Assembly (NCBI RefSeq): GCF_040412425.1
Contig: NC_089781.1
Location: forward strand, 56,255,968-56,319,967
DNA length: 64,000 nucleotides
Source of the DNA: Macrobrachium rosenbergii
Taxonomy: Eukaryota; Arthropoda; Malacostraca; Decapoda; Palaemonidae
Direction of reading: 5' to 3'
Shown: positions 26,448 through 38,955 of the stretch, one piece after another
How positions within the stretch are numbered: position 1 is the stretch's first letter
How the letters are laid out: each line of letters starts with the position of its first letter
Translations under genes and position numbers: made by a program
Notes under the pieces: model-generated
Seen by the model: the letters and a program-made list of their open reading frames with translations, nothing else
Databases searched by the model: none
Told to the model about the DNA's origin: nothing

Positions 26448-27335
26448 ATATCATCATCATCATCATCATCGTCATCATCATCATCATCATCGCCGCCTCC
26501 AACTCCATGTCCCGCTGACGAGCCTCTGTGAACTTTCCCCGCTGATGTCTTTCCTGTGGTTTATCTTCCACAAATCTCTATTCATCTCCAGCTTCCGTTC
26601 GCACGCTCTTGTCCGTGTAAGACTGGGTTTCCCAACTCTTCTGTTGGCCACAGGAGCCCCAACTGACACTTTATCCTACTAACTGACTCTGAAAGTTCTA
26701 CTTGAAATTGATTGCGGTAATACAGATCGCGCTAGATTTGTTATTCTGAGTGTCGTGTCACATTCAGTGTGTTTGATTTCAAATCTTACTTAACCTGCTC
26801 ATTGTTTGGTTGGCCTTTTTCAGTCTCACTAAATTCTAACACAAGCAAACTAGCGCAGGATATCAGAGTTTCTAAATATTTGAGAGATTCAACCTCACTC
26901 ATCATTTCTCCATCAAATGTAATTTTATCACTTTTGTGCATACTCTGCCTTCATCTCTTCTGTTTTTCTGAAATTTATTGCGAGTCCCACCGTCCTAAAT
27001 ATATGATGCATTTTGTTAAGAAAGTTTATTCTATCTTTCAGTTTTTCCGATTAAAACAGCATGGTCTCCGTATTCCGAAAAATCTCTGTAGTTACTCCAT
27101 CTCTCCCATATCTGGACATATTTTTCATTACGAAATTTATGAAGAGTGCAAACAACAAAGGTACAATAGTATTTGTACTGAAAATTCACGTGACAACACC
27201 CCATTAACATTAACTTTACAAATGCTTCGTTCATCAGTACTTTTAATTACCATTATATTTTTAACAGGAATGCCATTGTGGCACACAGCACCAATTAGTT
27301 TGTCGATGCTGTCAAAAAAGCTATCAGTGGGGACT
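26448..27335 (-). pseudogene. non-LTR retrotransposon remnant with (GAT)n tail
   Basis: Reading on the minus strand from about 27335: FFDSIDKLIGAVCHNGIPV, then NVNGVLSREFSVQ, then in other frames SEKLKDRINFLNKMHHIF, VGLAINFRKTEEMK and EVESLKYL, the usual order around and after the polymerase active site of LINE reverse transcriptases (the 'INFKKTEVM...YLG' blocks). After a junction, PVANRRVGKPSLTRTRACE and RDLWKINHRKD resemble a LINE C terminus, followed by a tail of GAT repeats (CAT on the plus strand, 26448-26490). Frameshifts and stops throughout. RTE- or CR1-like type is possible but not provable here. Confidence 0.65.
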
Positions 27336-27349
27336 TGTAAATTCCGTAG

Positions 27350-28171
<822 letters not shown>

Positions 28172-28251
<80 letters not shown>
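28172..28251. repeat. (CA)n-(TA)n microsatellite
   Basis: Short AC run then a long AT run, directly left of the SINE-like copy at 28297-28500. Confidence 0.97.
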
Positions 28252-28255
<4 letters not shown>

Positions 28256-28296
28256 GGGAAAAACTTCCATATATATATATAGTTATCAAAACTTCT

Positions 28297-28500
28297 ACAA
28301 ACTTGTCCTTTAATATCCAATTCGCTTCACCTCGAGACCTGAAATAATATATTTTCATATATGTTACCGAAATATTATATGTAATATATTTTTATAGTTG
28401 ATAATATAGTACGCCGTCTCGTAGCTCAATAACCAACGAAGGACAGGAACTCAGGACTTGACTACAGGGACGCATTAACCCAATCGGCCACAAGAGAGGT
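28297..28500 (-). mobile_element. tRNA-headed SINE-like element
   Basis: On the minus strand the head near 28490-28465 reads GTGGCCGATTGGGTTAATGC, close to box A of a Ser/Leu tRNA. The far end has TCCTTTAATATCCAATTCGC, shared with 46113-46506 and related to the ends of 55289-55500. It sits between two (TA)n tracts. Confidence 0.6.
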
Positions 28501-28527
28501 CATGAATCACGGTGATGTGATAAAAAG

Positions 28528-28629
<102 letters not shown>

Positions 28630-28676
28630 GCCATAACTGATTTCCTTCACGGCTTCTTTTCAGATCCTTAAACAAA

Positions 28677-29224
28677 TTGCTAACAGAGAAAATGACTCCA
28701 CCAACACCTATATTTACTGTACCGAAACTAAAGATGTACGCAAGTTTCCCTTTCGTTCATGATGATACTTTCAGGAGAAAATGCACATCCATTATTCGAA
28801 AGGGGTTTCCTACTTTGAATCTGAAAATTATTCTAAAAAATTCCTTAACAATTGGGTTCCTGTTCAGAGTTAAAGATCGACTCAGTCCTCTGCTTTCGTC
28901 CAGCGTCGTATACAAATACTGTACACTTGGACGAGATGTAATCACGGGATATACGTGGGATGCACGAAGAGGCTGTTGAAGGTCCGCATAGATCCCCACA
29001 AGGGCGTAATCCATAGAACTGGTAACAGGTTATCTAATCCCCAACAATCAACTATACATAACCATTCAAAATTATGTCAGACTTATATTGACAGCAAGGA
29101 TTTTTCCATCTTAGCCCAAGTGCAGAACAACAACGACTTGACCTTTTTAGAATCTATAAAAATCAAAAAGACTGCACTGTCGTTAAACAATCAATCGTCC
29201 TCTGTACAATTGCTTATAGCCTAG
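28677..29224 (+). pseudogene. Penelope-like element, C-terminal part with GIY-YIG endonuclease
   Basis: The plus strand reads KDRLSPLLSSSVVYKYCTLG, then, after a shift near 28950, [20 protein letters not shown], the GIY-YIG nuclease core with its Tyr/Tyr pair and Arg. It continues [24 protein letters not shown] and DLTFLESIKIKKTALSLN, the ordered C-terminal blocks of Penelope-like retroelements. A single frame change inside the GIY motif and loss of the reverse transcriptase part make it a dead 5'-truncated copy. TAG ends the frame at 29222. The 3' trailer runs to about 29555 and carries a hammerhead-like motif. Confidence 0.85.
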
Positions 29225-29458
29225 CTTAGGCAACTGGTTTTCCTCACTTTGTCTTTGTGTTTAAGTCAGTCTTACTCTTTCTTTCATATAGGTAGGCTAT
29301 TTTAAGATTTAAGTGAACTCCCTTTATTTTTAATGTGTTTGTCTATGAGTATATTGTTTAGTTTTAAGTGTTTTTACTTCGTGAAGAGCTGTTGTCATAG
29401 CATATCATCACAAAATATTTTTAGATACTAATGTTCCAAAATATAATATGTTATAGCC

Positions 29459-29494
29459 TTGAAAATGCGACTTCGGATGCGTCGCGAAACGTCG
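29459..29494 (+). ncRNA. hammerhead-like ribozyme relic in Penelope trailer
   Basis: TTGAAAAT, then a perfect 5-bp stem GCGAC/GTCGC, then GAAACGTC. This is the order core-1, stem II, GAAAC, GUC of hammerhead ribozymes, which are known from Penelope-like elements. The first core departs from CUGANGA, so catalytic activity is doubtful. Confidence 0.45.
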
Positions 29495-29556
29495 GCATTA
29501 ATAATGTGTTAAAGGATGAGGGTGCCTTTCTATTCTACTCACTTCCTTCGTAACAT

Positions 29557-29566
29557 ATATATATAT

Positions 29567-29634
<68 letters not shown>
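29557..29634. repeat. (TA)n microsatellite
   Basis: TA run separating the Penelope trailer from an inverted Penelope fragment. Confidence 0.97.
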
Positions 29635-29638
<4 letters not shown>

Positions 29639-29775
29639 AGTTGATTGTTGGGGATTAGACAACCTGTTACCAGTTCTATGGATTACGCCCTTGTGGGGAT
29701 CTATGCGTACCTTCAACAGCCTCTTCGTGCATCCTACGTATATCCCATGATTACATCTCGTATTTGCATAAGACA
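29633..29775 (-). pseudogene. inverted Penelope GIY-YIG fragment
   Basis: Near-identical inverted copy of 28934-29060. On the minus strand it reads [20 protein letters not shown] without the frame break of the plus copy. Both of its ends stop at (TA)n, so it is a short scrap of about 130 bp. Confidence 0.88.
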
Positions 29776-29789
29776 ATGCATATATTGCA

Positions 29790-29793
29790 TATG

Positions 29794-29866
<73 letters not shown>

Positions 29867-29898
29867 CACACACACACTTGTGCATATGTATATATATA

Positions 29899-29993
<95 letters not shown>
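29790..29993. repeat. (TA)n microsatellite field
   Basis: Two long TA runs separated by a short CACACACA and GTATATG segment. Confidence 0.97.
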
Positions 29994-29994
<1 letters not shown>

Positions 29995-29997
<3 letters not shown>

Positions 29998-30594
29998 TAA
30001 GTATATAATCTTGGCCCAAGCACTGCATTCAACACAGTTGCTATTTAGACGAATTTATACCCTGTAATATTAAAGCAAGCATATACTGAATAAACAGTTG
30101 ACTGTTCTTCTTTTTGACAACATTAAATTTCTTAATCTTACCGTGATGTCTTCTTACTTTAAAATTGTGCCATTCATCCGCTTTGCTACTAAAAAAATAT
30201 ATGGCGTTCATTCAGTGCCTTCGATTTAGGGTATGGAACGGAGGTCTAAAAGAGGTGATTAGGCTACGGTCTATACAAGCTACAAAATCTAGAAAACCAG
30301 TGCTGACTTTCCTTTGCCTGTACCAAACTCATGAATGATGTCACTGAATTCAGTGATCCCATAACTGTCAGTACCTAGAATGATGAGTCATTCGAGCCAT
30401 CCTGATTCCTAATTGAAGCAAAAATATAGCAACAGCATAACGCCAAGTGAGATGGAGCTAGGAAAATCGCAGTTCTCTAAGAGATAGAGCCCTATTACAC
30501 ACCGGATAATCCGGCCCTTTCAAGATTACCCGCGGACTTTGCGATTTCCGGAGATAAAATATGACAGGGGATGCATCTGTTTTCGAGCTTACAG

Positions 30595-30654
<60 letters not shown>

Positions 30655-31735
30655 ATATATATTTGACACACCTACTATCTAATAAGATAATAATAGTTAT
30701 TCGTTAACAACTGTGAATTAACAAAGACAATGCTGTTATTCTTGGCAGCTTGCATGTGTATATGTATGCATGTATGGTACTTGGTGAATGCATGCTTTTC
30801 TCGCGTTGGACGTGACAGATTAAAGAAAATGTGTAGAGATTTAGGAATGAATCTCTTCGACAAAGCTTCGTGTTGCCTATTTAATGCACATGGCTCTTGT
30901 TATGCTTGTTGAGGCTTAAATGCGCTTTTCGGATTACCTCTTGGTAATTTGTCAATGAGGAAAACAGTCGTTCTTTGAAGGTGTCGAGTGAAATCCATCG
31001 GGAAACGTTTAGACATTCCAGTATCTTTCGATTACCTTTTAAATGCATTATAAGCAGCCAGTCTCGTCTGCAAATAGAGGAAGACGACAAACCACCTCTT
31101 TGAGGATTTGCAGCATATCCATTTATCCTCTTCAGGCATGAAAGAATGGGGTCAGGTATGCTACTGCTTATGCCTTAGAATCATAGAGGCACTACAGGGC
31201 GCATATCTAAGGCTTTGTCCACTCCACGCCCACTACTTGTGCTTCAAAACTCCAAGGGGAGGTTTGTCTTAATGACCTTATAAATATTACCTGTAAAAAT
31301 GGAAAATATCGAGAGCTTGTCATGTGAAGTTTACCGGAAGGTAGAAGGGTACCGCGCAGGTGACAACTTGTCGTTCAGATTTTAAGTTTTGGAAAAATTA
31401 GTAAAGCAGGGATGAATGCGTACTGGCTAAAACTGGAAGGCGACAGGCGTTTGTGGCGCAAGTGCTCTTCAAAAACGCTTATGTGAGCCTTTTTTTGTTT
31501 TATTGTTTCTGAAATCTTGAACCAGCTTAGGACTGTCGGGCGCAGAGGGATTCCGTCCTAGTGAACTGTAGAACTAATGAAAAAGGAAAGGCAGATCTTG
31601 ATGTCACGGTTCCAAGAATTCAGTGGCATTTTTCTTACACCCGAATGCTCTTAATAAATGATATAACTGTTCAACGGCTTTATTTAGTGCCTTGGCGTCG
31701 TTGTTCATATTGAATTCATTTTCTGATAGGTCCCG
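29995..31735. other. intronic sequence, no gene seen
   Basis: Holds a (TA)n tract at 30597-30661 and a palindromic CCGGATAATCCGG near 30503. No recognisable coding sequence. Confidence 0.5.
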
Positions 31736-31749
31736 GGCAGCCTACACTA

Positions 31750-33132
31750 GGCTGCCTTGACATCAAAGAGTCGGGTCACGACTCGCCTTGACTCTCCTTG
31801 AATCGTCTAACACGCTTCACATTAATTTGAATGCATTTTTTGCAAAGATATTTACATGGACGAATCGAGTCAAAGCTAGTCACGGGTGAGGCTGTACCTA
31901 TTTTTCATCAGTCATAGCGAGTCAGAAGTGCTTTGAGCGTCATGCAGATCGAGCTCTTGATATGTTTGGTTCGAGAGAGGCCTTCTCTATATGGTCCCAG
32001 TGATCGCAACCACCGGGATCGCACAGTGGCAGCTGCTCGGTGGAAGAAGTTAGTGCTGAAATGAAAATGAAATGAAAACACACCCCACAATTCTACACTT
32101 TGTGCCGTCAGGAAGCAACAGGTACTGGATCTTTTAAAGAAGCTACGAATACTGTCGACACTTGTGAGGTTCTCAGTAGTCAGGCCGACTCTTGCCATAT
32201 CAAGAAAACTAGTCACCAAAAACGTTGCAGACGACACTGCAGACGAAATGAGTATGCGTTTGCAAGACTAACTGAAAAGGTCAAGAGAACAAACGCGCTC
32301 TACAGATGACAGCGATCAAGATCGTCTGTTTCTGTCAAGCCTGTTACCGATGATGAAACAACTGTCGTCCGTTGACAACATTGACATCAAGATGGAAATG
32401 CATGAAGCTTTTCGGAGGAAGATGTTTAAACTGTGGTTACTCGACAGAGCAGCTCCCTTCAAATGCAGCATCGCCATATACCTCTAATGAAAGTGATAAT
32501 TACTCGGAATATTCTAATCTCTAAGGAGGGAACCTAAAATTTCAATTTTCCTAACTTTTTTCTTTCCTGTACCCAGAAGAAAAAATGAATGCTTGTAATT
32601 GATCATCTGACATTTCATGCTTCCTAATTTGTATGCCTAAAACTTTCCAGCAGGAATAAGAAAATCTGTGTTCATTTATTTCTTATTCACTACTGACCTT
32701 CTCATAAACTTAAATGAAACGCTTCTTGACACCTTCAATAACGTGCATTTTCCATTCTTTCTTCAGCTGCAATTTCACGACAGTAATGACTGTTCATTTT
32801 CCTTATGGAAGATCCAGTCAGTTCCACCAGCTTTTTTTCAATTTTCCGTCTTCATCCTGAAGTAATTAGAGAATTTTTTTGGAGTTCCCAAAATCATGTC
32901 TTTTGATGTTAAATAAGTTCATGCACCCGGATTCGAATTCTCTTGCATTTGCGGTTCCGAATCTGTAACAAAGCAGATAATTCAGCAAGAGAATATACAT
33001 CCACACTCGCCAAAATTTGACTGGTACTGAGTGCTGATAGACAATTGCACTCCGACTGACTGATTCAGAGTGAATGGAATGAGTCAGTCTGACTCGCGTT
33101 AGCGACTCGATTTGTTCGGTGTAAACGCAGCC
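31750..33132 (+). mobile_element. Harbinger-like non-autonomous element
   Basis: Left end GGCTGCCTTGACAT and right end (inverted) GGCTGCGTTTACACCG form imperfect terminal repeats, each followed by GAGTCG about 20 bases inside. Flanking trinucleotides CTA and TTA are close to the TWA target of Harbinger elements. The interior carries only a MADF-BESS pseudogene, a type of DNA-binding protein often coded next to the transposase in Harbinger elements; no transposase is present. A perfect 9-bp palindrome (GGCAGCCTA/TAGGCTGCC, 31736-31756) covers the left end. Confidence 0.5.
31942..32487 (+). pseudogene. MADF-BESS protein pseudogene
   Basis: From the ATG at 31942 it reads MQIELLICLVRERPSLYGP, then SDRNHRDRTVAAARWKKLVLK before a TGA at 32062; this is the first half of a MADF (Myb/SANT-like) DNA-binding domain with its conserved RPxLY and W residues. 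The second MADF half is missing. From 32305 the same frame reads DDSDQDRLFLSSLLPMMKQL and IDIKMEMHEAF, a clear BESS protein-interaction motif, ending with TAA at 32485. The shadow frame on the other strand is not coding. Confidence 0.75.
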
Positions 33133-33640
33133 TTACTGTATTGTACAGTACATGGCCTCAGTCAGGGAAGGCGATTTTTGTCAGCTTCATCTCATTTTAT
33201 AACAATAACTTGGTCTCGCCGCCGTAAAGGTTAGACCGGGAGCGGGTTTTTGTTAGCCTCATGCTACGAGGCATACTTCAGGATGACAACTTACAAGCTC
33301 ATTTTTTAGACATTTCTTCTTTTGCTCAAATGGTTGACGAAAGTAACTACGCAATCACAATGGCTTCCGATACTTGGTATAGGAGTGATTGCTAGGTCCA
33401 GGCATGGAATTTAAAATTTAATGGGGAAAAAGTTGGTAAACTGCTCATTCAAGATATTTTTATCTTCAGAAAAGAGTAAATGTATTCCTTTCCTGCACCT
33501 AAAAAGACTATATTTTCAATTTCTTTTTTCGTGGCCTCAGTTGCCATTATGATTCAGTAAAGGTTCAGGTTAACAGCAATTTTTTTTAGACCTTGAAAAT
33601 TCTAACGAGGCTATCTCGAAAAATTTATTGAATACTGCAA
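33133..33640. other. intronic sequence, no gene seen
   Basis: Unremarkable AT-rich sequence up to the 3' side of the minus-strand Penelope copy. Confidence 0.45.
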
Positions 33641-33649
33641 ATTGCTGGC

Positions 33650-35345
33650 TACGCCAGTTTTAATAAAAATGTCTTGATAACTAAACTAGTGAATATATGA
33701 AAGTGAAAATGTTGGTTTTCTGTATGCGGTAAATTTGTATTCTGTCGTGTCTCGAATTATCAAAACTCCAAGAGAAGGATTTTTGTTTTTTTGTTTCCCA
33801 TTCAACTCTGAATTTGATGCTGGGCACTAATGCATTTCATTTTACAAGCAAATCGTTGAAATTAACCCATATATCATCTCAGAATGTTAGGTTATCATCA
33901 ACATATCTCATCCACAACATGCCTTTAGGTTTTATGACATTTATTGTTATAGTTTAAAAATATTTCATACATAGATTAACTGAAACAGGACTTAAAGGGC
34001 TGCCCATGCTGCACCCGAATTATTATTTGTAGAAGGACTCCAAATGAAAAGAGGTCGTTTGCTACACATAGTTCCACTAGCTTTACTATTTTATCTGGGG
34101 CTAGTGGGAAATTATCTATACAGGAGGCTAATTTTTCTCTCAAAAGCTGTAGAACGTCTTTCACTGGTACTTTTGTGAATAGGAAATCTACATCTAAACT
34201 GAAAAGTTTTATGTTTTGAAGTGGTATATGCTCTTCTTTGAATTTGTGACAGAAATCTTCAGAATGCTTTTTGTGACTGGGGGAAAATATGCCTAAGAAT
34301 GGGTCAAGGAGGCCTGCTCATCACTTAGAAATTTTGTAATTGAAAGCTCCGGCACATGAGACGATAGGTCTCAATGGTAGATTATCTTTATGAGTATTAG
34401 GAAGGCCATGAAAGTCAGCAGTTTTGGGTTAATGACTAAATTTCTCCAGTAGTTCAATGTTCCTTTTGTCTTTACCAATTAATCTTACTTTTTGGGAAAT
34501 CTCTATAGGGACGTTTTGGAGTTTTTTTTTTTCTTGTTAATTTGCCATATGTGCTTGTATTGCTAAGGAGTTGGTTGATTTTGTTAAGGTAAAAGTCTGT
34601 GTCCATAATCACGATTTTGCCGTCTTTGTCGGATCTGCTTATTACGGCGTCTAATTTTTGTAGCGAGCGGATGGTTCTCATAAATCTACGAGGAACAGGA
34701 TATTTCTTGTTAAGGTCTGCTATTGCGTTCAGTAATGCGCCTTTTAAACATATCTCCACCAGGCTGTAATTTCTATCGGCTATAAATTTGTCAAAAGCAA
34801 CTATAAAATCTAGGGTGTTTTTCGGGTCTGGCATGAGGGCAAAGGATAAACCGAGGTTTAAGACTAAGTGTTGATTTACGGCAAGGCGGGTGTTGAATAA
34901 ATTAAAAACTTTATCTTGTTACTCAAGATTGTTTCTTGCGCTGTTATTTATTAAATCATTCAGCTTCCGGGAAAGTCTATCGGAATGTGTCTTGCTATTG
35001 TAGGCAGCAATGTCAGAAGCGATGTTCTTACGTGAGAGAGGGAAGGGTCCGACTGAAGAGTCCATCTCCCGAATCCGCACATTTTCGGAAGGACTTGCTC
35101 TTTGAGACATTCTTTTAAGAAGTATTTTTCATTTTTTCAGCCGGTGTAGTCTGCTCAGTTCTTTTTCAGACTTGCGAAAAAAGGGCCTGACTTCTCGATG
35201 AAGGCGAAAAAAGTAGGAAGACGATTGAATTCCATAATGGGCCAAAATGACTAAGATATTTTCTGTTAAAACAGAATTCCATCTAATAAAAGGAGCCCAT
35301 AAAAACACCAAAAGGGTAGAATTTATATCGTTATATTTCGAAGAC
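33650..35345 (-). pseudogene. Penelope-like reverse transcriptase pseudogene (copy 3)
   Basis: Read on the minus strand from about 35345: N-terminal basic segments (SRLHRLKK; RLSRKLNDLINNSARNNL), then FIVAFDKFIADRNYSL, DAVISRSDKDGKIVIMD and FYLNKINQLL, the Penelope N-terminal and RT1-RT2 blocks. GLPNTHKDNLPLRPIVSC is RT motif 3; FSLDVDFLFTKVP is motif A with its Asp; the catalytic YVDD box is at 33894-33905 in MLWMRYVDDNLTF. Several frameshifts and stops. The frame fades near 33650, before any GIY-YIG domain. Confidence 0.85.
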
Positions 35346-35435
35346 AATTGTCTTTCTCAACGGACAGGTAATGGATTAGGAAGTAGAGAAAAGTTTTATT
35401 TATACAGTTGAAGGAAAGTTCCAGAAGTCGGCCGC
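35277..35435 (-). repeat. arm 1 of a Penelope inverted repeat
   Basis: Inverted match to 35965-36112 over about 150 bp, including the block CTTCCTAATCCATTACCTGT on the minus strand. It contains a hammerhead-like motif at 35334-35367 (minus): TTGAGAA, palindromic stem AGACAATTGTCT, then TCGAAA. Confidence 0.88.
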
Positions 35436-35964
35436 TATGAAAAATGAATTTGAACTAATCTGTAAGCAGCTGTCATCTTTAAAGTACCCCGATCATATGA
35501 ATGAGAAAGCTATCAATAAAGCAAACATCATTTTCCACCGACCCCCTCAAAACATGACCAAAGAGACGCAGCAATAAAATCAAAATCCAACAACTGGACG
35601 GCATTAAGACGCTGACAAAGACACTTGGAAACTCCAACCCTTCTGTTTTTACCTACACAAATACCCTAGCCAAATCCCTAATTAACGTCCAACAAAAGCC
35701 AGTCCCCAAAGACACAGTAGTATACGAAACCTTGACTGTGACCAATCTTACGTCGGATTTTAACCACTTAAATGTCATAGAATAAAGTGGAATATGTCAC
35801 GTATAATTTATAGCAGCAATTGTCTGTTCAAAAGCCAGATGGTAGAATCAGCACTGATTAAACAAAGAAATACGATGAGCCTGGGATTCAAATCTGACCG
35901 ATAAAAACTTTCTCCAACCAGTGTGTAAGAAGATTAAGAAGAAGCTGTCAACAGGACTGACGTA
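35436..35964 (+). pseudogene. Penelope-like C-terminal remnant between the arms
   Basis: Broken plus-strand readings: NEFELICKQLSSLKYP, later DCDQSYVGF (a GIY-YIG-like C..C..YVG piece) and SQMVESALIKQRNTMSLGF, which fits the end of Penelope proteins. Stops and frame changes throughout. Confidence 0.55.
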
Positions 35965-36112
35965 GCGGCCGACTTCTGGAACTTTCCTTTAACTGTATAA
36001 ATAAAACTTTTCTCTACTTCCTAATCCATTACCTGTCCGTTGAGGAATATAGCTGTCTCCAAAATAGAACGCTATAAATTCTACTCTTTAGGTGTTTTTA
36101 TAGGTTCCTTTC
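35965..36112 (+). repeat. arm 2 of a Penelope inverted repeat
   Basis: Plus-strand counterpart of arm 1, starting GTAGCGGCCGACTTCTGGAA and ending just before the (TA)n tract at 36118; more diverged around the hammerhead-like part. Confidence 0.88.
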
Positions 36113-36117
36113 ATTTC

Positions 36118-36255
<138 letters not shown>

Positions 36256-37154
36256 CCTGTTGCAATATTCTATATTTTATACATATAACCAGCATTTGAA
36301 TGAAATAACAAAATAACAGACAACTACTTTTCATTCAAGGCTTGTCTTTTGTGACAGATTAGAGACATATCTGAACGAAATGAGGAGGAAGTAAGCGGGC
36401 AATTTCCTTGGACGAGTTAAAAGAGGGTGGGGTTGCAAGGGTTGACAGAGACCTTGAACTCGAGGTCGAGAGCAACAACACTTCCCTCGACCCTGATTTT
36501 CATTATGCTCCAAGACAGTGAATTTGGTGCGCTTAACGCAATGAAGTATACGAAATAAACATTTCATAAATGAAAAAGTAAAGAAAATATGCGTGAGTTC
36601 GATAGGAAGCTTAGAAGGAAAATATAAGGGATACATTTATGAAAAGTCATTGACGCATTGTTCTATGAAGCATTGGAGGATATTCGACGTAAAGGGAAAA
36701 GTTAAAGGAATATATTCATAAATAGTTTCTATATATTTGTGTGAGATGAAATAACAACTTTCCTCTCTGTTGCAGGTCGCTCCTCGTCAGTTGTTGGAGT
36801 GCAAAAGACTCTCCCAGAAGAAGGAGAGGAAGAGGACCCTTTGGAAGACTCTGAAGGTAGTTCTTTGCCTCAGGCACCAGGGGCTGTTTCGCTCCTTGTC
36901 GTGAGGGCAAAGATTCACCGATACCCAGCATCCCAGAGAAGAGTAAATTCTGCACCTATCATTTCATTGAATATATTCACAATTCCATTCAGGCTTTTAT
37001 AACTCCATTTCAGTTCATGTGTTGTTCGTAGTGCATACGTTTCGCATATGTATTCAATATTTCACATTCACAAGTATATTTTATGGATATAATTTGCTAA
37101 AGATTAATACGTACGTGCATACATACATACATGCATGCATATACATATGTATGC
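36256..37154. other. intronic sequence, no gene seen
   Basis: No recognised domain; open frames near 36331-36636 and 36716-36955 have no signature. Confidence 0.45.
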
Positions 37155-37197
37155 ATATATATATATATATGTATATATATGTATATGTATATTACAT

Positions 37198-37276
<79 letters not shown>
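37155..37276. repeat. (TA)n/(CA)n microsatellite
   Basis: TATG-rich lead, CA run, then TA run ending directly at the Penelope leader. Confidence 0.96.
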
Positions 37277-37280
<4 letters not shown>

Positions 37281-37749
37281 GATAAAACCCACGAAGGAAA
37301 GGGGAACACTGGAGTGCTGCGAGGCCTTTCGACTGTCTGTCGTCCTTCACTTAGCAGACTGAAGAAATATAAAGGTAAGTTTACAAAGAAAGCTTATATA
37401 AATGACAGATGGGGATTACAAAGGAAAAAAAATGTATCTGGAATCCAACACAATTAAAGAATTAGTAGAACTGCCAAAACAGGGTTAAATATTTAAGAGG
37501 TTTTGCAAAGGATTATGAGCAACCGTTCAGAAGCAGGGACAGGACAATTAAAAGATTATACAAGGGGTGACTGACCACCAAAAAATATTAGTACAACAAA
37601 ATAATTCTCTCTTTTTTGTAAACAATAACAATTTTTGCAAGATGAACATTTTTAAAAATAAAAAATTATATTAAACATACGAATACTTAGAAAATATATA
37701 TAAGGTAACTAATTTGTAATGAATTCAGTGCCATAAAGTTAAAACGCCA
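37277..37749 (+). mobile_element. Penelope-like element leader with inverted hammerhead-like motif
   Basis: Non-coding 5' region of the following Penelope gene, starting right after (TA)n. At 37323-37359 the minus strand reads GTGAAGGACGAC, loop AGACA, GTCG, AAAGG: a stem of CGAC/GTCG followed by AAAG in hammerhead-like order. Confidence 0.5.
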
Positions 37750-38955
37750 CATAGCAGCCGCAAAGCAAGAGGAGAAGGAAAAATTTAAGGAATTAGAAAA
37801 AGCCAGAATTTCTGTCAATCATTCTATCCCGGCTAAATGGAAGGACTCGCTGCGACAAGAAATTTATGGAAATCGTCGTAGGACTACAGATGCCCTAACA
37901 AGGACACTATACAGAAAACTAAAAAATCTTATTGATAGCAGTGACTGGACTAATAGTGCACGCAATGACTGTGTTATAAATTTATTAAGTAAACAAATAA
38001 GTGAAAATGTTGCGAGTGCACTCGGATACGGTTTATCCTTCTTTGTATCTAATAGACCCTCTGCTTTAACGATTGCGTCGTCCCTGTGTATATTTGAACA
38101 ATATTGTGATCTTCCTCAAAATCATGTTGACATAATTAAAGGTATTGTTTATGGAGCTGCGAATGTTAGGCATGAAAGTTATTTCCCTGCTAGCTGTAAG
38201 AAAAGTTTGACCGATCTTAAAAAAGACAATACAATCCACATCACAAAAGCTGATAAATCGAATAGCATTGTAATTTTAAATAAAGCTGACTACATGTCAC
38301 GTATGCAAGCCCTACTGCATGATGATACGACTTACAAAAAACTAACAACAAATTCTCTTGATCAAGTCATAAAAAATTTCAACAGCACAGTGAAAAAAAT
38401 CCTTAAAGATAAAAAAGAACTAATAGGTCACTTGTCAGTAAAATTTCCTTCGTTACCTTACTTGTTCGGATTAGTAAAAACACACAAAGAAAATAATCCT
38501 ATGCGGCCTATTATCAGTACTGTTGACTCAATATCATATAAACTTTCTAAATATATTACCAAGCTCTTGTCCCCGTTACTTGGAAGTATCTCCGATTCTC
38601 ACGTATATAATTGTCTAGATTCAGTTGAGAAATTAAACAAAATTTTTGGCCCACTGATTGATTCGTTAGTTTGATGTTTGTTCTCTTTTTACTAAAGTCC
38701 GTATAGAATCTATTTTAGAGTATCTTAGTAATGAACTAATCTATCATGAATTACTTCTACCTGTAAGTCATATTATTTCACTCGCTAGGTTGTGCATTTG
38801 TGATTGTAAGTTTATATTCAATGGTGAACTTTACCAACAAATATTTGGTATGACAATGGGCAACCCTTTATCCCCACTCCTCTCAAACTTGTATATGAAA
38901 TTCTTTGAAAAACGATATTTACCTAATATCATTTATACTCCTTTAAAGTGGCATA
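37750..38955 (+). pseudogene. Penelope-like reverse transcriptase pseudogene (copy 2)
   Basis: The plus strand reads SIPAKWKDSLRQEIYGNRR, then from 38207 DLKKDNTIHITKADKSNS and LNKADYMSRMQALL (RT1/RT2), FPSLPYLFGLVKTHKE and PMRPIISTVDSISYKLSKY (RT motif 3, Penelope HK signature). Motif A (SFDVCSLFTKV) is broken by loss of one T at about 38673. Motif B reads IFGMTMGNPLSPLLSNLYMK. The sequence stops matching at KWH near 38955, just before the catalytic YxDD box would begin. No GIY-YIG domain follows. Relative to the other copies this one is the least decayed upstream of motif A. Confidence 0.9.

Noticed and set aside
30485..30520. Transposon end (GAGCCCTATTACACACCGGA with a palindrome)
   Set aside because: No matching inverted end within reach.
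31908..32237. 109-codon minus-strand frame
   Set aside because: Shadow of the plus-strand MADF-BESS pseudogene, which has the recognisable motifs.
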